Assembly: GCA_000955795.1 (NCBI GenBank)
Contig: JYOB01000010.1
Coordinates: forward strand, 728,590-792,589
Origin: Burkholderiaceae bacterium 26
GTDB taxonomy: Bacteria; Pseudomonadota; Gammaproteobacteria; Burkholderiales; Burkholderiaceae
DNA length: 64,000 nt
Direction: 5' to 3'
The stretch's first letter is position 1. Every line of letters begins with the position of its first letter. Positions 56,916 through 64,000 of the stretch are shown piece after piece. The notes beneath the pieces are model-generated. The model was not told where the DNA came from. It was given only the letters and a program-made list of their open reading frames with translations, and searched no databases. Position numbers and translations under genes: made by a program.

Positions 56916-58179
56916 AGGCGAGATGGCCAGCGACCATCGTGGCACGTACGCGGCCAGCCAGTTCGAAGCCCAGGTACGGCGAGTTCTTGCCTTGGCTCCG
57001 CAGAGCGCGCGGTTCAAGTTTCCAGGTCGCATCCGGATCGAACACGCACACATCGGCCATCGCCCCCACTTCCAGCGAGCCTGCATGCAGGCCCAGCACA
57101 CGAGCCGGCTCGCTGGTGATGCGCGACAGCGCCTTCGACAGCTCGACCTTGTGTTCGGTGGCCCAGCGCAGCGTGAGCGGCAGCAGGGTTTCGAGGCCGG
57201 TCGCGCCGGGTGTCGCCTCAGCAAACGGCAGCAACTTCTCGTCGTCATCCACAGGCGTGTGGTCGGAACAGATCGCGTCGATGGTGCCATCGGCCAGCGC
57301 ACGCACGATGCCGTCGCGGTCGCGCCCGGAGCGCAGCGGCGGCACAAAACGCATCTGCGAATTGAAGTAGCCGATATCGACGTCGGTCAGCGAGATATGG
57401 TGGACGTTCACGTCGCATGTGACCGGCAAACCTTCGGCTTTCGCACGGCGCACAAGCTCGATGCCCGCGGCCGATGACAAGCGGCACAGGTGCACACGGG
57501 CGCCCGTGCTGCGAATCAGCTCGAAGATGGTATGCAGGCGCACTGTCTCGGCAATGACAGGCACACCCGAGAGGCCCAGGCGTGAAGCCAGCGGGCCGCT
57601 TGCGGCCACGCCGCCCTTACCCAGATACGGGTCTTCGGGGCGCAGCCAGACTGTGAAGCCAAAGGTCTGCGCGTATTGCAGCGCACGCATCAGCACTTGC
57701 GTGTCGGCCATCGGCGCATCGGTCTGCGAGAAGCCAACGCAGCCCGACTCTGTCAATTCGGCCATCTCCGTCAGCACCGAGCCCTTCAAGCCGACAGTGA
57801 GCGCACCGAGCGGATACACATGCGCCTGGTTCAGGTTGCGCGCGCGAAACTTGAGCATCTCGACCAAGCCGGGTTCGTCCAGCACAGGATCGGTGTCCGG
57901 CGGGCACACCAGCGAGGTCACACCGCCGGCCATGGCCGCCGCCATTTCCGACTCGAGCGTGGCCTTGTATTCGAAGCCCGGCTCACGCAGGCGCGCGGAC
58001 AAGTCAATCAGGCCCGGGCAAACAACCAAGCCCGTCGCGTCGATGGTCTTGTTGGCATGGAAATCCGCCGGCGCGTGGCCAACACCGACCACCTTGCTCG
58101 CCGCGATGTACAGATCCTGTTGTGCGTCGATACCGTTGGCCGGGTCGATCAGGCGGCCGCCTTTGATATGCAGTTTCAT
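56902..58179 (-). CDS. pyrX: Dihydroorotase-like protein lacking metal ligands (PyrX/PyrC' type)
   Basis: 425 residues with the full-length amidohydrolase fold of class I dihydroorotase, beginning MKLHIKGGRLIDPANGIDA. The motif that should read D-x-H-x-H-LREPG is DLSARLREPG, so Ser61 and Arg63 replace the two ligand histidines. Arg180 (VWLRPED) and Arg233 (HLCRLSS) sit where the other histidines belong, while the aspartate in CSDHTP is kept. It should not be catalytic. In Pseudomonas a protein of this kind is needed to assemble aspartate carbamoyltransferase, and here pyrB lies just upstream. A true pyrC must be elsewhere. Confidence 0.88.
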   Translation of the reverse strand: MKLHIKGGRLIDPANGIDAQQDLYIAASKVVGVGHAPADFHANKTIDATGLVVCPGLIDLSARLREPGFEYKATLESEMAAAMAGGVTSLVCPPDTDPVLDEPGLVEMLKFRARNLNQAHVYPLGALTVGLKGSVLTEMAELTESGCVGFSQTDAPMADTQVLMRALQYAQTFGFTVWLRPEDPYLGKGGVAASGPLASRLGLSGVPVIAETVRLHTIFELIRSTGARVHLCRLSSAAGIELVRRAKAEGLPVTCDVNVHHISLTDVDIGYFNSQMRFVPPLRSGRDRDGIVRALADGTIDAICSDHTPVDDDEKLLPFAEATPGATGLETLLPLTLRWATEHKVELSKALSRITSEPARVLGLHAGSLEVGAMADVCVFDPDATWKLEPRALRSQGKNSPYLGFELAGRVRATMVAGHLAYDGH

Positions 58180-58305
58180 CGTTTCAATATTTTTGAGATT
58201 GATGCAAAACGAAGCGAAGCGGTTCTGGCGGTTCGGCGCCGACGCAGACAGTACAAAAAGTACGGCAAGTCGACGCCGGGCCGGCAGAATCGTTTTTCAT
58301 CGATC

Positions 58306-59277
58306 TCAGTCGTTGTTGCCAGCCACAATGCCCATGACCGCCATGCGCACGGCGATGCCGAACGTCACCTGATTCAGGATCACCGATTGCACGCCGTCTG
58401 CCACGGCGGAGTCGATCTCCACGCCGCGGTTCATCGGGCCGGGGTGCATGACGATGGCGTCCGGCTTGGCCAGCGCCAGGCGCTCCTGCGTGAGGCCGTA
58501 GGCCTTGAAGTATTCCTGCGCCGAGGGCAACAGCGCGCCGCTCATGCGCTCGTTCTGCAGGCGCAGCATGATCACCACATCCACGCCCTTCAGGCCTTCT
58601 TCCATGTTATGGAAGACGCGCACACCCATGTGCTCCAGCCCGCCCGGCAGCAGTGTGCGCGGGCCAATGGCGCGCACTTCGGCACAGCCCAGCGTCGTCA
58701 GCGCATGAATGTCGGAACGCGCCACGCGCGAGTGCAGGATGTCGCCAACGATCGCCACCGTCAGGTTGGAGAAATCCTTCTTGTAGTGGCGGATGGTGTA
58801 CATGTCGAGCAGCCCCTGCGTGGGGTGCGCATGGCGACCATCGCCCGCGTTGATGACGTGCACGTGCGGTGCGACGTGCTGGGCGATCAGGTACGGCGCA
58901 CCGGAACTGGCGTGCCGGACGACAAACATGTCCGCCTGCATCGCAGACAGATTGTTGATCGTGTCGAGCAGCGATTCACCCTTGCTGGTAGACGACGCGT
59001 TGATGTTCAGATTGATCACGTCCGCCGAAAGCCGCTTGGCTGCGATCTCGAACGTGGTGCGCGTGCGCGTGGAGTTCTCGAAGAACAGGTTGAACACGCT
59101 CTTGCCGCGCAGCAGCGGCACCTTCTTCACCTCGCGGTCGGAATCCGATACGGAGACGAACTGCTGCGCGGTGTCCAGCACGTGCGTGAGGATGTCGCGC
59201 GACAGCCCCTCGATCGACAGCAGGTGCTTGAGCTCGCCATTTTTCGTGAGCTGCGGGTTAGCGAAAGTCTTGGGCAT
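58306..59277 (-). CDS. pyrB: Aspartate carbamoyltransferase catalytic subunit
   Basis: 323 residues: the carbamoyl-phosphate motif [37 protein letters not shown] in the middle and the C-terminal [13 protein letters not shown]. It makes carbamoyl aspartate in pyrimidine synthesis. No pyrI follows; instead a pyrX-type partner lies 126 bases downstream, as in class A ATCases. Two nearly identical 10-base tandem repeats stand just upstream of its start (59297-59316). Confidence 0.95.
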   Translation of the reverse strand: MPKTFANPQLTKNGELKHLLSIEGLSRDILTHVLDTAQQFVSVSDSDREVKKVPLLRGKSVFNLFFENSTRTRTTFEIAAKRLSADVINLNINASSTSKGESLLDTINNLSAMQADMFVVRHASSGAPYLIAQHVAPHVHVINAGDGRHAHPTQGLLDMYTIRHYKKDFSNLTVAIVGDILHSRVARSDIHALTTLGCAEVRAIGPRTLLPGGLEHMGVRVFHNMEEGLKGVDVVIMLRLQNERMSGALLPSAQEYFKAYGLTQERLALAKPDAIVMHPGPMNRGVEIDSAVADGVQSVILNQVTFGIAVRMAVMGIVAGNND

Positions 59278-59342
59278 GAGAAACGAAGGGCGACGAGGTC
59301 AGTACAGGTCAGTTCAAAGCGGGTGCGGCGCGGCGCGCGAAC

Positions 59343-59861
59343 TCAAGTGCCCTTGGGCTCGCGCGTAAAGATGAAGCGGGCCGAAGCGCCCTCGCCGGTT
59401 TCACTCAGCACGAGCGATTCGTTGGGCGGCAACGTGATGCGTTCACCGATGTAATCGGGGGCAACGGGCAGTTGGCGCTCACCACGGTCGACCAGCACGG
59501 CCAGCTCAACCGCCGCCGGCCGGCCGTAGTCGAACAGCTCATTGATGGCCGCGCGGATGGTGCGGCCGCTGGCCAGCACGTCGTCCACCAGCAGGATGCG
59601 GCGCTCGTTCACGTCGAACGGCAGCGTGGTGGGTTGCGCCTTGGCGTGCAGGCCTTTCTTGGCGTAGTCGTCGCGGTGCATGGCAACGTTGACGACGCCG
59701 TATTCCGGCAGGCCAAGGTCATGCGCCAGCCGCTTGGCGATCCAGGCGCCGCCGCTGACAATGCCGGCCACCGACCAGATATGGCCGTCCGCCAGCCGCG
59801 TGCGCAGTTGTGCAACGAGGCTCTGGTACAGCGCCTCGGCATCGATCTGTTGCGATGTCAT
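59343..59861 (-). CDS. pyrR: PyrR-family phosphoribosyltransferase (pyrimidine regulator / uracil PRTase)
   Basis: 172 residues with the PRPP-binding signature [38 protein letters not shown] and the PyrR-like [10 protein letters not shown] segment. In Gram-positives PyrR attenuates pyr transcripts and has uracil phosphoribosyltransferase activity; in this position in beta- and gammaproteobacteria its regulatory role is uncertain. Start ATG 59861 overlaps ruvX by four bases (ATGA). No recognisable PyrR-binding leader was identified upstream of pyrB. Confidence 0.88.
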   Translation of the reverse strand: MTSQQIDAEALYQSLVAQLRTRLADGHIWSVAGIVSGGAWIAKRLAHDLGLPEYGVVNVAMHRDDYAKKGLHAKAQPTTLPFDVNERRILLVDDVLASGRTIRAAINELFDYGRPAAVELAVLVDRGERQLPVAPDYIGERITLPPNESLVLSETGEGASARFIFTREPKGT

Positions 59862-60298
59862 GCGTGTTCGTCGAAAAACTGTTGGAGGATGATGCGCGCG
59901 GCTTCTGCGTCGAGCACATCGTCGGAGGCACCGGCGTCCTGCGCGGCGATCGATGAATAACGCTCGTCCACCCAGGTAACCGGCAGGCCATAGCGGCCGT
60001 GCAATTGATTGCCGAAGCGCTTGGCGAGCTTGATCATCGGCTGCTCTTCCCCATCGGGGTGAACAGGCATGCCGACCACGAAGCCGACTGGCTGCCATTC
60101 GCCCACAAGCCGCGTGATCTGCGCGAAACGGAAATCGACCGAGCGATTAGGAATGGTTTCCAGCGCACGCGCCGAGCGCGTAATCGAGTTACCCAGCGCC
60201 ACGCCGATGCGCTTTTCGCCGTAATCGAATGCCAGCAAGGTGCCCTCTGCGGGCACGGAAGTGGTGGCTGGACCCGTCGACGATGCGGGCTCAGGCAT
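59858..60298 (-). CDS. ruvX: Putative pre-16S rRNA nuclease (RuvX/YqgF)
   Basis: 146 residues of the YqgF RNase H-like fold: [17 protein letters not shown] with the first catalytic Asp, [16 protein letters not shown], and [15 protein letters not shown] with the second acidic site, plus [17 protein letters not shown]. The family matures 16S rRNA and was once proposed to be a Holliday junction resolvase. An N-terminal extension of about 18 residues ([19 protein letters not shown]) precedes the domain. It overlaps both neighbours: algH by eight and pyrR by four bases. Confidence 0.9.
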   Translation of the reverse strand: MPEPASSTGPATTSVPAEGTLLAFDYGEKRIGVALGNSITRSARALETIPNRSVDFRFAQITRLVGEWQPVGFVVGMPVHPDGEEQPMIKLAKRFGNQLHGRYGLPVTWVDERYSSIAAQDAGASDDVLDAEAARIILQQFFDEHA

Positions 60299-60863
60299 GC
60301 CCGGCCTCGCCCGACAGCATGGCGGGGTTGATGCCGAGCAGGTTCAGCGCCGCGGCAAACCGCTCTTCAGCAGGCACGTTGAAGATGATCTCGGGATCGG
60401 CGTGGACGGTCAGCCAGCCGTTGCGGCTGATTTCGTCTTCCAGTTGACCGGCGCTCCAGCCGGCATACCCGAGGGTCAGGATGAAGCGGTGCGGGCCGGC
60501 CCCCTGGGCGACGGCTTCCAGCACATCCTTGGAGGTGGTCATTTCCAGCCCGCCCGGCACCGCCAGCGACGACGAATACGCGCCCGTGGCATCGTGCAGC
60601 ACAAAGCCGCGCTCGGTCTGAACCGGGCCGCCGTAGTACACGGATTGTTCTGCGAGGGGGTGGATTTCGAGCTTGAGGTCGATCTTGTCGAACAGCGTCG
60701 CCAAGTCGATGTCGATGGGTCGGTTGATCACGAGCCCAAGCGCACCGCGCTCGTTGTGCTCGCACATGTACACGACCGTGCCCGAAAACGTGGAATCCGC
60801 CATGCCGGGCATAGCGATCAGGAACTGATTCGTGAGATTGATAAGTGCGTCAGGCGAGGCCAT
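60291..60863 (-). CDS. algH: YqgE/AlgH family protein (UPF0301)
   Basis: 190 residues beginning with the family motif [41 protein letters not shown], followed by [16 protein letters not shown] and [24 protein letters not shown]. The molecular role is unknown; AlgH was named for an effect on alginate in Pseudomonas. It is the first gene of the algH-ruvX-pyrR-pyrB-pyrX-plsC transcript. A -10-like TAAACT lies very close to the start and is not convincing. Confidence 0.92.
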   Translation of the reverse strand: MASPDALINLTNQFLIAMPGMADSTFSGTVVYMCEHNERGALGLVINRPIDIDLATLFDKIDLKLEIHPLAEQSVYYGGPVQTERGFVLHDATGAYSSSLAVPGGLEMTTSKDVLEAVAQGAGPHRFILTLGYAGWSAGQLEDEISRNGWLTVHADPEIIFNVPAEERFAAALNLLGINPAMLSGEAGHA

Positions 60864-60959
60864 GGGGGGAGTTTACCAAAAGCCCCCGGCCGCCGCCCCT
60901 CTCATTTGGAGGAATCGGCCCTCGGCGCAAGGTTTTTTGGGTTGGCGCATTGTGACGCT

Positions 60960-61706
60960 TCAGGCACTCGCCACAGAAACGTGCGGGGGCGTGGTGTTCA
61001 GCGCCTCCAGGTCTGCGGCTTCCAGCCAGCGCCACTCGCCCGGTGCCAGATCGCCCAGCGACAACCCACCGATGGCGCTGCGGTGCAATCCGTCCACATG
61101 GTTGCCGGCGGCGGCCACCATGCGTTTCACCTGATGGTATTTGCCCTGCGTGAGCGCCATGCGCAGGTGGTGCGTGTCCACGCGCTCCGCCCAGGCGGCG
61201 GCAACGTTTTTATTCTCGTCAGCCAGCAGCACGCCGGCGCACAACTGGGCGATCTGCGCATCGGTCACAGGCTCGGCGGTGGCGATCTCGTACACCTTGG
61301 GCACCTGGTGGCGCGGGCTGGTGATGGTGTGAACGAACTGGCCGTCGTCGGTGAGCAGCAGCAGGCCCGTGGTGTCCTGGTCGAGCCGCCCGACGCACTG
61401 GACGGCCCGCTCGCGCAGCGGCACCGGCAGCAGCGTGTACACGCTGGGATGATGTTTCGGCTTTTGCGAGCACTCCACGCCGGCCGGCTTGTTGAGCATG
61501 AGATAGGCGCGGGCGTGGTATGCCCAGCGCTCGCCGTCGACATCCAGCACCAAGCCAGCGGTATCCACGAGCGCATCAGGGCTTTCCATCTCGACCCCGT
61601 TGATGAAGACCAGCCCCGCGAGGACGAGGTCCTTGCAATAGCGGCGTGTGCCGAAGCCCTGGGATTGCAGGATGCGATACAGCGGAAGACGAGAAGAATC
61701 AGCCAT
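60960..61706 (-). CDS. rsuA: 16S rRNA pseudouridine synthase, RsuA family
   Basis: 248 residues: an N-terminal S4 RNA-binding domain (RLPLYRILQSQGFGTRRYCKDLVLAGLVFING) and the catalytic domain with Asp in VGRLDQDTTGLLLLTDDG. The region AYLMLNKPAGVECSQKP and the C-terminal GKYHQVKRMVAAAGNHV match RsuA, which modifies uridine 516 of 16S rRNA. ATG 61706 gives the right S4 start. It is divergent from the photolyase gene with 79 bases between. Confidence 0.9.
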   Translation of the reverse strand: MADSSRLPLYRILQSQGFGTRRYCKDLVLAGLVFINGVEMESPDALVDTAGLVLDVDGERWAYHARAYLMLNKPAGVECSQKPKHHPSVYTLLPVPLRERAVQCVGRLDQDTTGLLLLTDDGQFVHTITSPRHQVPKVYEIATAEPVTDAQIAQLCAGVLLADENKNVAAAWAERVDTHHLRMALTQGKYHQVKRMVAAAGNHVDGLHRSAIGGLSLGDLAPGEWRWLEAADLEALNTTPPHVSVASA

Positions 61707-61785
61707 GACAACAACGTGAACAAGACAAAAAGGGGCGATTTTTGCGATACGCTCGGCCGGTCTAAAGAGCAACCGATTCCATCCG

Positions 61786-63342
61786 ATGCCCTCCACCGCC
61801 CCAAGCCGCCAGCCGTACAACATCGGAGCGCACTTCCAGCGTGGTCTGGTGTGGTTCCGGCGCGATCTGCGGCACTTCGACCACGCGGCGCTGCATTATG
61901 CCTTGCGCCACTGCCGCGAGGTCTATTGCGCGTTCGTGTTTGACCGCGACGTCCTCGACGCGCTGCTTGGGCGCGGGCTCAAGGCCGACCGCCGTATCGA
62001 GTTCATCCGCGCGTCCATTGAGGAACTGCGCAGCGCGTTGCGCGAGGCCGGCGGCGACCTGATCGTCGTGCATGATCACCCGCGCCGGGCGATTCCCGAG
62101 ATCGCGCGCAAGCTCAACATCGAAGCCGTTTTCGCCAACCATGACGAAGAACCTTCCGCGCAGGCCCGCGATGAAGCCGTGCGCAAAGTGCTGGCCCAGC
62201 AGCCGTGCGCTTGGTTCGACTTCAAGGATCAGGTGATCTTCGAGCGCGATGAAATCCTGAACGGACAAGGCAAACCGTACGGCGTTTTCACACCGTACAA
62301 GAACGCGTGGTTGGCAGCGCTGACGCCGTTCGACCTGCGGGCGTATCCGACAGAGCCGCACTTCGGTGCGCTGGCCAAGCCGCCGCAGGCGCTTGCACAC
62401 GCCACACCTGCGCTGGAAGCGATGGGCTTTGCGCCCACCAATCTGTCGGAGATGGCCCTGCCCACCGGCATGTCGGGCGGCCAGGCTTTGCTCAACGAGT
62501 TTGAAGAGCGCATGGACGACTACCATGCGCGCCGCGACTTTCCCGCCGTGCGCGGACCCAGCTATCTTTCGACGCACCTGCGCTTCGGCACCGTGTCGAT
62601 CCGCACGCTTGCAGCGCGTGCACATGCCGCCATGCTGCGAGGGAGCCGGGGCGCCGCGACGTGGCTGTCAGAACTGGTCTGGCGTGACTTCTATTTCATG
62701 ATCCTGCATCACCGCCCGGACTTGGCCGACGGCGCCGCATTCCATCCGGAATTTGATCGCATCCGCTGGGTAGACGGCGACACCGGCGACGCGCGCTTCG
62801 AAGCGTGGAAGGCCGCACGTACCGGTTACCCGCTCGTGGACGCAGCCATGCTGCAAATTTTCCAGAGCGGCTACATGCACAACCGCCTGCGCATGGTGGC
62901 GGCGAGCTTTCTCATCAAGGACCTTGGCATCGATTGGCGACGCGGCGAGCAATATTTTGCCGACGTGCTCAACGATTTCGACTTCTCCGCCAACAACGGC
63001 GGCTGGCAGTGGGCCGCCTCCAGCGGGTGCGACGCACAACCTTGGTTCCGCATCTTCAACCCGGTCACGCAGTCGGAGAAGTTCGATCCGCAAGGCCGCT
63101 TCATCCGCAAGTACCTGCCGCAGTTGGCAAAGCTGCCTGACAAGTACATCCACGCGCCATGGACGGCGCCCGCCAATGTGCTGAAGGAAGCAGGCGTCGC
63201 GTTGGGCGAGACGTATCCCTTGCCCATCGTCGATCATGCCGCCGCGCGTGCAGCGACGCTCGACCGCTATGCCGTCACCAAGGCGCATCGCACATCAGGC
63301 GCCGAAGCGGCGGCACTCAGCAAAGCCGGTGGCGACGACTGA
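61786..63342 (+). CDS. phrB: Deoxyribodipyrimidine photolyase
   Basis: 518 residues of a class I CPD photolyase, which repairs pyrimidine dimers with light through FAD. The N-terminal antenna-binding domain starts at GLVWFRRDLRHFDHAALHYAL. The FAD domain contains GPSYLSTHLRFGTVSIRTL, LSELVWRDFYFMILHHRPDL, TGYPLVDAAMLQIFQSGYMHNRLRMV split over the conserved helices, and NNGGWQWAASSGCDAQPWFR. An N-terminal tail of about 17 residues is extra. The gene ends before a strong hairpin shared with the convergent kinase gene. Confidence 0.94.
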   Translation: MPSTAPSRQPYNIGAHFQRGLVWFRRDLRHFDHAALHYALRHCREVYCAFVFDRDVLDALLGRGLKADRRIEFIRASIEELRSALREAGGDLIVVHDHPRRAIPEIARKLNIEAVFANHDEEPSAQARDEAVRKVLAQQPCAWFDFKDQVIFERDEILNGQGKPYGVFTPYKNAWLAALTPFDLRAYPTEPHFGALAKPPQALAHATPALEAMGFAPTNLSEMALPTGMSGGQALLNEFEERMDDYHARRDFPAVRGPSYLSTHLRFGTVSIRTLAARAHAAMLRGSRGAATWLSELVWRDFYFMILHHRPDLADGAAFHPEFDRIRWVDGDTGDARFEAWKAARTGYPLVDAAMLQIFQSGYMHNRLRMVAASFLIKDLGIDWRRGEQYFADVLNDFDFSANNGGWQWAASSGCDAQPWFRIFNPVTQSEKFDPQGRFIRKYLPQLAKLPDKYIHAPWTAPANVLKEAGVALGETYPLPIVDHAAARAATLDRYAVTKAHRTSGAEAAALSKAGGDD

Positions 63343-63361
63343 AAACCGCCGCGCCAAAGAC

Positions 63362-63388
63362 AACGGGCCGGTAGAACACCGGCCCGTT
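63362..63388. terminator. Terminator hairpin between phrB and the hybrid kinase gene
   Basis: AACGGGCCGGT (63362-63372) and ACCGGCCCGTT (63378-63388) form a perfect 11-bp stem with a five-base loop, followed on the plus strand by GTTGTTTC. It lies between two convergent genes and should end phrB transcripts. Confidence 0.8.
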
Positions 63389-63410
63389 GTTGTTTCTGCG
63401 ATGCGCGTCG

Positions 63411-64000
63411 TCAGCCTGCGTTGGCCGCCGGCGCCCGCTCGCCGATGAGGTTGCGCAGATGCCGGAGCAATTCTTCTTCGTTGTACGGCTTGCCCAGGTA
63501 GACGTTCACGCCGATCTCCGCGGCGTAGCGGCGGTGTTTGTCTGCCGTACGCGAGGTGATCATGATGATCGGCGTGGCGCCGATGCGTTCGTCCGCACGC
63601 ACGTTGCGCGTAAGGTCGAAGCCGTCCATGTGCGGCATTTCGATGTCGACGAGCATCGCGTCGGGCGTGACTTCCTGCAGCTGACGCAGCGCGTCCACAC
63701 CGTCGCGTGCGAGCACGGCCTGGTAACCGGAGCGCGTGAGCAGACGCTGCGTGACCTTGCGCACCGTGAGCGAATCGTCGACAACCATGACGATTGGCTG
63801 TGTGGCCAAGCCCGGCACGGCGTCGGTGCTGCCGTCGCGGTGCAGCTCAGCCACGGCGCCCGTCGCTTCCTGGTCGGACAGGCCACGCGCGGCGGCTTCG
63901 CGCTCGAAGCGCTGCGTGAGCACCACGGGGTTGTAGATCAGCACGATCTCGCCGTCGCCCAGCGTGGTCGCACCAGCAATGCCTTCCAGACGTGCAAGGT
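63411..64000 (-). CDS. C-terminal part of a CheA/ChpA-type hybrid histidine kinase (5' end outside window)
   Basis: The frame is open to the right edge. The visible N-terminal end (ARLEGIAGATTLGDGEIVLIYNPV) is the last strand of a CheW-like domain. A linker of about 35 residues leads to a receiver domain (IVMVVDDSLTVRKVTQRLL; phospho-acceptor Asp in AMLVDIEMPHMDGF; Lys in YLGKPYNEEEL). A CheW-like domain followed by a C-terminal receiver is the end of ChpA/PilL-type kinases that control twitching motility. A chemotaxis CheA-CheY fusion is the alternative. About 196 residues are seen. Confidence 0.8.
   Translation of the reverse strand, partial: LARLEGIAGATTLGDGEIVLIYNPVVLTQRFEREAAARGLSDQEATGAVAELHRDGSTDAVPGLATQPIVMVVDDSLTVRKVTQRLLTRSGYQAVLARDGVDALRQLQEVTPDAMLVDIEMPHMDGFDLTRNVRADERIGATPIIMITSRTADKHRRYAAEIGVNVYLGKPYNEEELLRHLRNLIGERAPAANAG

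Noticed and set aside
57000-57347. Upstream extension of the plsC frame on the minus strand
   Set aside because: It is the alternative frame of pyrX; the Arg/Cys-rich translation is typical of a shadow frame in G+C-rich DNA.
57676-59454. Long plus-strand frame opposite pyrX and pyrB
   Set aside because: Antisense shadow of two well-supported genes; composition is shadow-like.

Overview
The window reads as chromosomal DNA of a betaproteobacterium of the order Burkholderiales, most like the genus Ralstonia. The evidence is the high G+C backbone, gene orders remembered from that group (ribD-ribE-ribBX-ribH-nusB, pcm-rhodanese-tolC-waaA-waaC-pgm, algH-ruvX-pyrR-pyrB-pyrX-plsC) and the protein sequences themselves. 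No database search was possible, so all family names rest on motifs and recalled family features. I see no insertion sequence, integrase, CRISPR array or rRNA. There is one tRNA gene, tRNA-Gly(CCC).

Layout. 1-1.3 kb: end of a type IV pilus minor-pilin cluster (PilY1 tail, PilE-like, FimT-like). 1.3-5.4 kb: riboflavin genes and nusB; the ribB gene is the RibBX form, whose second half has lost the GTP cyclohydrolase II zinc site. 5.5-19.8 kb: housekeeping and metabolic genes (aminotransferase, lytic transglycosylase, ubiD, a gabD-type dehydrogenase, acetoacetyl-CoA synthetase, one unknown gene, an Lrp/EamA/aminotransferase module, tRNA-Gly, trmB, an old yellow enzyme). 19.9-30 kb: envelope genes (uppP, a DUF1439 lipoprotein, a YeiW-type cysteine-cluster protein), a TetR regulator, pcm, a rhodanese, tolC, a META-domain lipoprotein, waaA, waaC and a phosphomannomutase/phosphoglucomutase.

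30-55 kb: a Wzx/Wzy-type O-antigen (or capsule) cluster. All genes but wzz lie on the minus strand, reading rfbB to wbpM. They encode four predicted nucleotide-sugar routes: dTDP-L-rhamnose (rfbB, rfbD, rfbC, with rfbA missing), GDP-D-rhamnose (manC, gmd, rmd, with the mutase at 28.5 kb), UDP-ManNAcA (wecB, wecC) and UDP-N,N'-diacetylbacillosamine (wbpM/pglF, a pglE-like aminotransferase, a pglD-like acetyltransferase). The assembly machinery is a PglC-type initiating transferase, two GT4 glycosyltransferases, Wzx, Wzy and Wzz. Inside the cluster sits a block of four genes (GT4, heparinase II/III-family protein without signal peptide, an alcohol-dehydrogenase/Gfo-Idh fusion, and an AsnB-type amidotransferase). 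I consider this block the best candidate for an under-described glycan modification pathway. The wzx-wzy part is visibly A+T-richer than the backbone, as is usual for exchanged O-antigen genes.

55-64 kb: apaH, then a tightly overlapping minus-strand operon algH-ruvX-pyrR-pyrB-pyrX-plsC, in which pyrX is a dihydroorotase homologue lacking most metal ligands. After it come rsuA, a DNA photolyase, and the C-terminal end of a ChpA/CheA-type hybrid kinase cut by the window edge.
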